This document shows positions 49,212 to 57,446 of a DNA stretch of 64,000 bases, piece after piece; position 1 is the first letter of the stretch; every line of letters starts with the position of its first letter. The notes under the pieces are model-generated. The model did not search any database. It had not been told where the DNA came from and saw only the letters and a list, made by a program, of their open reading frames with translations. Source of the DNA: an uncultured Alphaproteobacteria bacterium (GTDB taxonomy: Bacteria; Pseudomonadota; Alphaproteobacteria; RUG11792); contig CALXQI010000015.1 in assembly GCA_944390585.1 (NCBI GenBank), positions 276,286-340,285 on the forward strand. Reading direction: 5' to 3'. The position numbers and the translations under genes were made by a program.

Positions 49212-50027
49212 CTACCTACAGCCGATTATTGGTTTAATTATACCATTCAGAGTTTCATTGCCCAAGTCAATATCATCTAAAACTATCCTTCCGCAAATTA
49301 CATTTTTCAATGCTTCCACAATGGATTTAGAAAAATTATTGTTCGAGAAATTAATACTTTTTATGCAGTAAGGATTTATACGCATCAGCAATTCAGAAGC
49401 ATCAGCTTCTGTGATACCACAATTAATTATTTCCAAATTTACAACATTGCAACTATCTAAAATATTAGAAAAAGTTACACCTTCGTCTAATTTACAATCA
49501 ATAAACTTTATTCTATCGAATTCACCTTCTATTATTTTAGCAAAATGATAATAAAAATCTTCATCTAACACTATTTTCTGAAACACCAAATTTTTAACGC
49601 CATCAACATCGTGTCCATTCATAGACAAAAATTTCTTGTTACAATCGATACAAATGTCATTTTTACACACATCATCCATCATGCTTTTTACGCACATAAT
49701 GCTAGGCAACCCCCCCTCCAATTCGACAATCTTATCCACAAATCTTTTTAACAGTATACCATAGCACACATCATTAAGATATGGAACATCGTCTACTTCA
49801 TAAGTTGTTTCACTCAAATTCGTTTTTCCACAGTCAGATTCATCTTTAATGCTACAAAACAGGCAAACACCGTGTGACAATTTTTTTGTTTCAGTCAATT
49901 TTACTTCATACACAAAATTCGAAAAACCACACTGCAACATTCCATTTGTTGCTTCATATTGTGCACAAGCATTACATTCCAACATAACAAAAAACAAAAA
50001 TGTCATGGCAGATCTAAGTACTAGCAT
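49212..50027 (-). CDS. Secreted leucine-rich-repeat-like protein
   Basis: 271 residues with a signal peptide (MLVLRSAMTFLFFVMLECNACA). The first half is Cys-rich. Residues ~150-265 form four to five LRR units of the ribonuclease-inhibitor type, for example VVNLEIINCGITEADASELLMRI and IKSINFSNNNFSKSIVEAL. LRRs usually bind proteins, so this may be a partner or host-target binder for the deaminase-like product encoded five bases downstream. Confidence 0.7.
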   Translation of the reverse strand: MLVLRSAMTFLFFVMLECNACAQYEATNGMLQCGFSNFVYEVKLTETKKLSHGVCLFCSIKDESDCGKTNLSETTYEVDDVPYLNDVCYGILLKRFVDKIVELEGGLPSIMCVKSMMDDVCKNDICIDCNKKFLSMNGHDVDGVKNLVFQKIVLDEDFYYHFAKIIEGEFDRIKFIDCKLDEGVTFSNILDSCNVVNLEIINCGITEADASELLMRINPYCIKSINFSNNNFSKSIVEALKNVICGRIVLDDIDLGNETLNGIIKPIIGCR

Positions 50028-50233
50028 AAAAACTCCGTTCTCGAAAATCTTGCTCGAATTTTAACATAAAATCACTGTTATGTACAGTTAGAGAAAAATG
50101 ATAACTTACGGTGTAAATATTAATATAGACAAGCAATTTGCTAAAAAATAATATACTTTAACAAGCAAATAAAAAACATGAGACAAAAATTCACTTGTTG
50201 TACAATTACGGTATGTAATTTTTGTGAGGTTGT

Positions 50234-51850
50234 ATGGCTCGTTTTGTATTTGTAACTGGTGGGGTTATGTCTTCTATTGGAAAGGGCATATCTTCCGCTT
50301 CTATTGGTGCATTGCTTCAGGCGCATGGATTTTCTGTTAGGATCAAAAAATTAGATCCGTATTTAAACATAGATCCAGGCACGATTAGCCCATATAAACA
50401 TGGAGAGGTTTATGTCATGGATGATGGGTGTGAAGGTGATCTTGATTTTGGTCATTATGAGAGATTTACAAATGTTTGTTGCACAAAGGAAGACTCTACA
50501 ACAACAGGCAAAATATATTCACAAATCTTGACAAAAGAAAGAACAGGTGAATACTTAGGATCTGATGTTCAAATCATACCTCATGTAACAACAGAAATTA
50601 AAAATTTTATTAAAGCAGGAGAAGATAAAGTAGATTTTATAATATGTGAAATAGGAGGCACTATAGGAGATATAGAGGGGCTACCTTTTATTGAGGCATT
50701 AAGACAAATGAAATTAGAATTTGGAGCTAATAAAACAATTTTTATACATTTAACATACTTACCATATATTAAAACATCTGATGAATTAAAAACAAAACCA
50801 ACACAACATTCAGTAAAAACAATGCAAAGCCTAGGTGTACAACCTGATATTCTTTTGTGCAGAACAGAGCATGCAATAAATGATGATATAAGAAAAAAGA
50901 TATCTATGTTCTGTAATATACAAGAACAAAATGTAATCCAAGCAGTTGATGCAGTAAGTATTTATTTAATTCCAGAAATGTACCATGAATCAGGATTGGA
51001 TAAACAGATTTGCGAACATTTTAAAATCGCATATAACGAAACAAACGTTAATAAAGCACTGTACGAAAAATGGGGCAAATTAAAAAATACAATTGTCTCA
51101 CCAAAACAAAGTATTACAATTGCAATTGTTGGTAAATATACTAAGGCAAAGGATGCCTATATTTCGCTTGCTCAAGCTATACTACATGCTGGATTTGCCA
51201 ATTCTGTAAAAACAAATATAAAACTTGTTGATACTGATAATGGAGATATTATAAAACATATCTCTGACGTTGATGGAATAGTTGTCCCTGGAGGCTTTAG
51301 CACAAGGGGAACGGAAGAAAAAATGGAAGCAATTAAATTTGCCAGAGAAAAAAATATCCCATTCCTAGGAATATGTCTAGGTATGCAACTAGCTGTAATA
51401 GAATCTTGCCGCAATATTGCCAATGTAAAAAATGCAACAAGTAGAGAGTTTGAAATAGATGGAGAGTATGTTGTTGATGCAATGGAAAGTTGGGATCATG
51501 ATGGCACAACAACGTATGCACAAAATCAAAAAGGTGGAACTATGAGACTTGGCGCATATAAATGCGTAATTGCCAATAATACACTTGCACATAGAATTTA
51601 TAACTGTAATGAAATTAATGAAAGACATAGACATAGGTATGAAATAAATATTAAAAAATACAGTGATGTATTTAAAAAAGCTGGCCTAATATTCTCTGGT
51701 ATGTCAGAAGATAAAACTTTGCCAGAAATTGTTGAACGTAACGATTGCGACTTTTTTATAGCTACACAATTTCATCCAGAATTTAAATCGCGTCCGTTTG
51801 CTGCTCATCCACTTTTTAATGCACTTGTACGTGCTGCATTGCATTTATAA
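50234..51850 (+). CDS. pyrG: CTP synthase
   Basis: It converts UTP to CTP using glutamine. The amidoligase domain opens with ARFVFVTGGVMSSIGKGISSAS and includes the KLDPYLN and EIGGTIGDIE motifs. The glutaminase domain has GICLGMQ with the nucleophilic Cys, and the FHPEF His/Glu pair near the C-terminus. The 538 residues are standard. GTGAGG precedes the ATG. Its first ~90 coding bases are duplicated at 48085. Confidence 0.97.
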   Translation: MARFVFVTGGVMSSIGKGISSASIGALLQAHGFSVRIKKLDPYLNIDPGTISPYKHGEVYVMDDGCEGDLDFGHYERFTNVCCTKEDSTTTGKIYSQILTKERTGEYLGSDVQIIPHVTTEIKNFIKAGEDKVDFIICEIGGTIGDIEGLPFIEALRQMKLEFGANKTIFIHLTYLPYIKTSDELKTKPTQHSVKTMQSLGVQPDILLCRTEHAINDDIRKKISMFCNIQEQNVIQAVDAVSIYLIPEMYHESGLDKQICEHFKIAYNETNVNKALYEKWGKLKNTIVSPKQSITIAIVGKYTKAKDAYISLAQAILHAGFANSVKTNIKLVDTDNGDIIKHISDVDGIVVPGGFSTRGTEEKMEAIKFAREKNIPFLGICLGMQLAVIESCRNIANVKNATSREFEIDGEYVVDAMESWDHDGTTTYAQNQKGGTMRLGAYKCVIANNTLAHRIYNCNEINERHRHRYEINIKKYSDVFKKAGLIFSGMSEDKTLPEIVERNDCDFFIATQFHPEFKSRPFAAHPLFNALVRAALHL

Positions 51851-52041
51851 AATTTTTCATAACATGTTTCTTATTAGCAACATCCATTTTATTAGTTACA
51901 CGATTATGCATATTTCACCAGTTACATAACAAGATTTACTAGCAATTGTTTTGTTCTGTTAAAACCTCTATTATGAGTTTTGTCTTGTATAGATGTATTT
52001 TTCTGATACACTTATGGAATGAGATATTGCTGAAAAGTATT

Positions 52042-53481
52042 ATGTTCCATCGTATTTTATTGCTTTGTACATGCTCTATATGCGCATCATGCCTTATGCA
52101 AGCTGATGCAGCAAAAGGTCGCGCGCATAGAAGACAACCTAAAGTCACACAAAAAGCAAAAGTACAAAAGCCAAAACCACAAACTGTTGCCAAGAGCGAT
52201 GACTTGTTTAAACGCGTCTTAGCTGCTGCTCTTAGAAACAACAACAATATAAAGATATGGCAAAAAGAGGTAGAAGCAAAAAAAGAAGAGATCTCAATTG
52301 CTAAAGCTGGGTTTTTGCCAAAAGCAGAACTTAGCTTTGGAGTATCACGTGAAAGCCAGCGTACTGTCAATTGTGCAAATGCCAATAATCCAGCTAACAC
52401 TACAAACAAAGATGCGGGGTGGAATGTGCATCCTGGAGTTGCTGTGACATACAACATATATAATTCTGGACGTACTGTTGCAGACTATAATCGTGCTGTA
52501 TATTCTGTCGCTGCCAAAGAAAGTGAGCTTGCACAAAATATACAACAAATATTACTTAGTGTCGCTAAATTATACTTAGATTTATATAAAAAGATACAAG
52601 AATATAAATATTTACACGTATTGCTTGAGGCTAGAAAATGCGTGTTGAATACTGCTGTCGCTATGCTAGAAACCGGAAGTGAAAAGGAAGCTAGCGTTTT
52701 ACAAGCACAAGCTGCATATAATGAAACAGAGGCACAGTATATAACGTGTAAAAGTGAAATAGAATCTATGAGAGCAGCAATAAAAGAGAAGTGTAGTATT
52801 GATTTGCCAGAGAATATTACAGTACCAGAAAATTTAGGTAAAGACATGCCAAAGGATATTAAAACGTTGCTTGATAAAGCTGTAAAAAACAACCCGGATC
52901 TTATTGCAGCGCTAGATAAAGCCAAAGCAGCTGAGAAAGAATTTAAACAAAAGTCTGCTGGTGATGGGGTTTCTGTGGATTTGGTTGTTAAGGCTGATTA
53001 TACTGGATATTTAAATAATAGTAAAAGATCTGAAAATAGTCAGAACAGAAAAACGCAAATTCATAGCGCTATTGGCATAGATGTGAAAATCCCTATCGAT
53101 TTTGGTGGAGCTAATAGAGCGTCAACAAGAGCAGCCATGATAATGTTTGGTGCTGCAAAAGAAGATGTTGTATCAAAACAAAAAGGTGTCAAAAAAGAAG
53201 TAGAAGAAAACTTTAATAACTATGTAGCGGCAAAAAGGAATATTGTGTTGGAAGAAAAAGCAATCGTTGCAAGACGTAAGGTATGTGACTCTACATTTAG
53301 TGAATACCAAAACGGTATAAAAACAATGAATGATGTTTTAGAGAGCCAGACGCATTTGTTTAAAGCAAGCTTAGAGTATGCAAGTATGTATTGCTTAATG
53401 GCTTACAGCTTATTAAAACTGCAAGCATTGATAGGTGAGTTCAATGAAAAACAGTTGCAATTGTCAAATGTTGCTTTATGA
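52042..53481 (+). CDS. TolC-like outer membrane efflux/secretion channel
   Basis: 479 residues from the ATG at 52042, which gives a proper signal peptide (MFHRILLLCTCSICASCLMQADA); the earlier open codons are unlikely. A basic, Lys/Gln-rich linker precedes two outer-membrane-efflux repeats (LFKRVLAAALRNNN...; LDKAVKNNPDLIAALDKAKAAE...) with long coiled coils and porin strands. It would serve type I secretion or drug efflux, and is the only outer-membrane exporter in the window. It is followed by the PopZ-like gene and lpxB. Confidence 0.9.
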   Translation: MFHRILLLCTCSICASCLMQADAAKGRAHRRQPKVTQKAKVQKPKPQTVAKSDDLFKRVLAAALRNNNNIKIWQKEVEAKKEEISIAKAGFLPKAELSFGVSRESQRTVNCANANNPANTTNKDAGWNVHPGVAVTYNIYNSGRTVADYNRAVYSVAAKESELAQNIQQILLSVAKLYLDLYKKIQEYKYLHVLLEARKCVLNTAVAMLETGSEKEASVLQAQAAYNETEAQYITCKSEIESMRAAIKEKCSIDLPENITVPENLGKDMPKDIKTLLDKAVKNNPDLIAALDKAKAAEKEFKQKSAGDGVSVDLVVKADYTGYLNNSKRSENSQNRKTQIHSAIGIDVKIPIDFGGANRASTRAAMIMFGAAKEDVVSKQKGVKKEVEENFNNYVAAKRNIVLEEKAIVARRKVCDSTFSEYQNGIKTMNDVLESQTHLFKASLEYASMYCLMAYSLLKLQALIGEFNEKQLQLSNVAL

Positions 53482-53510
53482 TTATCATGTGCTATTGTTA
53501 GAGGATAACT

Positions 53511-53978
53511 GTGATATACGATGAAAAAGACGATATGAGTATAGAAGACATACTTGCTTCTATACGCAAGTACGTTGCAGAAGATGATTCAAAAACAGAG
53601 CAAGTAGAAGATGATGAACAGTCCGTTATCCATCTTACAAAAGAGCAAGTTGCAGAAAACGTTGATGAGTTTTCTGAGAAAGATCAGACCAACGCAACAG
53701 ACGTTAAAGCAGTTGAGCATACATCCTCTCCTACAGCAAAACCACATGAAGAGCAACAGCGTAAAAGCAGTAACCCGTTCTCCAAACTTGCTAGCGCTAT
53801 TGTGGAAAGAAAAAAACCTGAACATCATGCAAAATCTGGAATAGATGAGTGGCTAGAAGAAATTGTTCGCAATGAGATCGGAAAGTGGTTGGATAATAAT
53901 TTACAGTATATTGTTGAAAGCGAAGTTAATAAACAAGTAACATTAGAAATAAATAGAATAAAAAATTCTAACGAATGA
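53511..53978 (+). CDS. PopZ/DUF2497-family pole-organising protein
   Basis: 155 residues with the two family modules: the N-terminal MSIEDILASIRKYVAEDD helix and the C-terminal WLEEIVRNEIGKWLDNNLQYIVESEV helices. An acidic disordered linker separates them. PopZ forms cell-pole hubs that tether the chromosome origin; the family is essentially alphaproteobacterial, making this a useful taxonomic marker. The GTG start at 53511 has AGAGG six bases upstream. The stop overlaps the lpxB ATG. Confidence 0.85.
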   Translation: MIYDEKDDMSIEDILASIRKYVAEDDSKTEQVEDDEQSVIHLTKEQVAENVDEFSEKDQTNATDVKAVEHTSSPTAKPHEEQQRKSSNPFSKLASAIVERKKPEHHAKSGIDEWLEEIVRNEIGKWLDNNLQYIVESEVNKQVTLEINRIKNSNE

Positions 53979-55018
53979 TTTATATAATTGCGACTGAAGC
54001 ATCAGGTGACAAAATAGCAGCTGCCCTCGTTCGCGCACTATACGATTTGTCAAATGTTGAGATTCATGCCGTTGGTGGAGAAAGCTTGTGTAATGTATGT
54101 AAAAATACCAAGCTCTCTGACATTTTTGGCATATCTGGAATAACAGAAGTGATACCAAATTTGTTTAAAATTAAAAAATTTTCTGATTTTATTTTGCGCG
54201 ATATAAAAACAAAACAACCTAAAATTGTAGTTACTATTGATTCACCAGATTTTTGCATTCCATTAGCAAAAAAAATTAGGCACATCCTGCCAAATATAAA
54301 GCTTGTACACTATGTAGCACCAACTGTGTGGGCATGGCGCAGTGGCAGAGCTAAAGCCATGGCAAAAATATACGATGCACTTCTCACACTATTTTCTTTT
54401 GAACCGCAATTTTTTGAAAAAGAAGGATTAAAAAGCATTTTTGTAGGCCATCCAGCAGCAGAAGAATTTATTAATACAAAAGAAAAACGTAACAAAGACA
54501 TTCTGATTTTGCCAGGTAGTAGAACGCATGAAATTAAAAGATTATTTCCTGTTTTTCTGCACGCAGCAAAGCATATTGCACAAAATGGAAAAATTATTGT
54601 AGCAACATTAAAACGTTTTGAATATTTATTTAATACACAAAATATAGAAATTCAAACTGATGAAAATATAAAGAAACAACTATTTCAAACGTGTAAGATT
54701 GCTATTGCAGCAAGCGGCACTGTAACACTACAGCTTGCCCTAAGTGGGTGCCCAATGGTAGTTGGATATAAAATGTCCCCTATTACATTCAATATTCTAA
54801 GACATATTGTTAAAACTCCATATATATCATTACCAAATATTATTATGCAAAAAGAAATTGTAAAAGAATTAATACAAAATAAATGCACATCACAAAATAT
54901 TATAAAAGCCTGCACTACAGCAAAAACACCAAATTTTGATAGAAACACAGTCATACCACAAACTGGCTCTCCATCATACGTTGCAGCACAAGCAATTTTG
55001 GATCTGCTTGATACTTAA
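53975..55018 (+). CDS. lpxB: Lipid-A-disaccharide synthase
   Basis: A GT19 glycosyltransferase joining UDP-diacylglucosamine and lipid X. The 347 residues start with IIATEASGDKIAAAL and contain VGGESL, the YVAPTVWAWRSGRAK signature, VGHP, LPGSRTHEI and the nucleotide-binding ASGTVTLQLALSGCPMVVGYK. Slightly shorter than usual (~380). It is coupled to the PopZ-like gene. Its last ~135 bp are duplicated just downstream. Confidence 0.95.
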   Translation: MIYIIATEASGDKIAAALVRALYDLSNVEIHAVGGESLCNVCKNTKLSDIFGISGITEVIPNLFKIKKFSDFILRDIKTKQPKIVVTIDSPDFCIPLAKKIRHILPNIKLVHYVAPTVWAWRSGRAKAMAKIYDALLTLFSFEPQFFEKEGLKSIFVGHPAAEEFINTKEKRNKDILILPGSRTHEIKRLFPVFLHAAKHIAQNGKIIVATLKRFEYLFNTQNIEIQTDENIKKQLFQTCKIAIAASGTVTLQLALSGCPMVVGYKMSPITFNILRHIVKTPYISLPNIIMQKEIVKELIQNKCTSQNIIKACTTAKTPNFDRNTVIPQTGSPSYVAAQAILDLLDT

Positions 55019-55240
55019 GTTTACAAATAAGCTCTGCTATTGGAACAATATCAACACGATAAATGCACATTAAAAAATATTATAAAAGCCTGCACTACAG
55101 CAAAAGCACAAAATTTTGACAGAAATACAGTCACGCCACAAACTGGCTCTCCATCATACGTTGCAGCATAAGCAATTTTGGATCTGCTTGATACTTAAGT
55201 TTACAAATAAGCTCTGCCATCAAAATGATGTCAACATAGC
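54881..55240 (+). repeat. 180-bp tandem duplication of the lpxB 3' end
   Basis: AAATGCACAT starts copies at 54881 and 55061, exactly 180 bp apart. The unit covers the last ~135 bp of lpxB plus ~45 bp of downstream DNA. The second copy has substitutions and a CAA to TAA change (GCAGCATAAGC), so it is decaying non-coding DNA. It fills much of the gap before tatD. Confidence 0.95.
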
Positions 55241-55307
55241 TAAATAAGATAGTTATCACAACTTAATCTCTGTTATAATCTTATTGTTATACTTTATCCG
55301 TACCATC

Positions 55308-56072
55308 ATGATACTAGTCGATTCGCATTGTCATTTGCACGAAGTTTCCAATGACCTTAACACAAGCATAGAATGTGTAATTACAGAAGCGCAAGAACAC
55401 GATGTACAGTATATTTTAACAGTATCAACAAATAGTAATGATATTAATACAAGTATTGAAGTAGCTAATGCAAATAAAAATGTATTTTGCGCCGTTGGTA
55501 TCCATCCAGAACACGCTGCAGAATACTACGATATTAAAACAATAGAATCACATACAACAAATCCAAAAGTTGTAGCAATTGGAGAAATTGGTCTTGACTT
55601 TTTTTACGATACAGTTGACCACAAAACGCAAATCAATGTTTTTGAACAAATGCTAAATATAGCACCAGAATTGCCACGCGTTATACATGCTAGAGATTGT
55701 ATACCAGAAATCTTAGATATAATAAAAAATAATAAAAATGCACATGGTGTATTTCATTGTTATACAGATAGTTTAGAAAACGTAAAAAAAGTACTAGACT
55801 TAGGGTTTTATGTTTCTTTTTCTGGCATTGCCACTTTTAAAAAAGCAAGTGCTCTTAGAGAAGTAGCAAAATACGTACCATGTGATAGAATTTTGATTGA
55901 AACAGATGCCCCATTCTTAGCTCCAGAACCATTTAGAGGAACAGTAAACCAGCCAGCATATGTCAAGCAGATAGCAGTTGTTCTTTCCTCAGAGAGAAAT
56001 GTTCCAATACAACAATTTGCTGAACAAACAACAACCAATTTCTTCAACTGCTTTAAAAAAGCAAAACTATAG
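55308..56072 (+). CDS. tatD: TatD-family metal-dependent deoxyribonuclease
   Basis: A TIM-barrel hydrolase of 254 residues. The metal ligands are visible in DSHCHLH, the Glu in GEIGLDF, VIHARD, VFHCYT and IETDAPFLAPEP. The start at 55308 puts the first metal motif near residue 5, as usual. It is implicated in DNA repair and 3' trimming; the exact substrate is not certain. Confidence 0.92.
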   Translation: MILVDSHCHLHEVSNDLNTSIECVITEAQEHDVQYILTVSTNSNDINTSIEVANANKNVFCAVGIHPEHAAEYYDIKTIESHTTNPKVVAIGEIGLDFFYDTVDHKTQINVFEQMLNIAPELPRVIHARDCIPEILDIIKNNKNAHGVFHCYTDSLENVKKVLDLGFYVSFSGIATFKKASALREVAKYVPCDRILIETDAPFLAPEPFRGTVNQPAYVKQIAVVLSSERNVPIQQFAEQTTTNFFNCFKKAKL

Positions 56073-56294
56073 TTTTTTACTTTATTCTTCTAATCTTTTA
56101 TAATAATCCATTAGTCAAAATACATTTCTGCTACTTTAAGCATTTTAAAACAAAAGTAAAACAATTATCTAATACAATTATATAAAAATAAATATTTTCC
56201 CATAATTGTAAATATAAAATCTATTACACTTTTAAATTCCAATTTCTTATCAAATATGGCATAATTCATGATGTGTCGTTCGTATTGTGCTTAT

Positions 56295-57413
56295 ATGAAA
56301 AGGCATTATGAAACATTTTGTACTATCCAAAATGATCAGCTTAAAGAACATATGTTTCTTGGTCAGCCTGTTAATGTATCCAGGTACGACCAACAAAGGT
56401 ATGTCATTTTTGAAAAGTTGATAGATAAGCAGTTATCGTTTTTTTGGCGACCAGAAGAAGTTAATGTCATCATGGATGGTGTGCAGTATAAACAATTGCC
56501 AGCACATGAAAAACATATTTTCATAAGTAATTTAAAATATCAAACATTAATGGATAGTATACAAGGACGTTCTCCAAATGTTATTTTCTTACCAATAGTA
56601 TCAATACCAGAATTAGAGACATGGATAGAAACGTGGTCATTTAGTGAAACAATCCACAGCAGAAGCTATACCCACATTATAAGAGCAATAGAAAATCATC
56701 CTGATACAGTTTTTAATGATATAGTCATTAATTCAGAAATAAAGAAACGCGCTGTTAGTATCTCAAAACACTATGACAGATTGCATATGCAAAATATCTT
56801 AATGGATGCATATGCAAACGGAGCAGATGTACACTATGATATAAGAGAGCATATGAAAGCAATCTATATAGCATTACACGCAGTAAATGCACTAGAAGCT
56901 ATACGTTTTTACGTCTCGTTTGCATGCTCATTTGCATTTGCAGAAAGAGAATTGATGGAAGGCAATGCAAAAATAATAAAGTTTATAGCCCGCGATGAAA
57001 TGCTGCACCTTGTTGGCACTCAACGTATTATCAAAAATCTGCAAAGTGGAAAAGAAGGCAATGAGTGGGCAAATATCGCAGAAGAATGCCAAGCAGAAGC
57101 GACACAATTGTTTATGGATGCAGCATATCAAGAAATGGAGTGGGCGCAGTACTTGTTTAAGGATGGAGCCATGCTTGGACTAAATGAAAAAATATTAGTT
57201 GACTACGTACGCTATTTGACATACAATAGAATGAGCGCTGTAGGACTTTCTTGTAGCTTTGAAAAGATAGAAAATCCTATACCGTGGATAGAAACGTGGT
57301 TTAGCTCTGATTCAGTTCAGGTAGCGCCGCAAGAAGTGGAAGTTAGTTCTTATCTGACAAATCAAATTGATGCAAAAATTGATCAGGATAAACTGACTGA
57401 AATAGATTTGTAA
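56295..57413 (+). CDS. nrdB: Class Ia ribonucleotide reductase beta subunit
   Basis: It provides the tyrosyl radical and di-iron centre. The sequence follows E. coli NrdB closely: [21 protein letters not shown], the ligand Asp in [10 protein letters not shown], the radical Tyr in [25 protein letters not shown], and ARDEMLHL. It ends with the [13 protein letters not shown] region that docks on NrdA. The start at 56295 gives 372 residues (E. coli 376). nrdA follows after 33 bp. Confidence 0.96.
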   Translation: MKRHYETFCTIQNDQLKEHMFLGQPVNVSRYDQQRYVIFEKLIDKQLSFFWRPEEVNVIMDGVQYKQLPAHEKHIFISNLKYQTLMDSIQGRSPNVIFLPIVSIPELETWIETWSFSETIHSRSYTHIIRAIENHPDTVFNDIVINSEIKKRAVSISKHYDRLHMQNILMDAYANGADVHYDIREHMKAIYIALHAVNALEAIRFYVSFACSFAFAERELMEGNAKIIKFIARDEMLHLVGTQRIIKNLQSGKEGNEWANIAEECQAEATQLFMDAAYQEMEWAQYLFKDGAMLGLNEKILVDYVRYLTYNRMSAVGLSCSFEKIENPIPWIETWFSSDSVQVAPQEVEVSSYLTNQIDAKIDQDKLTEIDL

Positions 57414-57446
57414 CTTTAACATGAATAAACATTTTTGGAGGTAATT

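Noticed and set aside
54881..55240. Transposon or insertion sequence as cause of the lpxB repeat
   Set aside because: No terminal inverted repeats, target duplication or transposase ORF is present; it is a simple tandem duplication.
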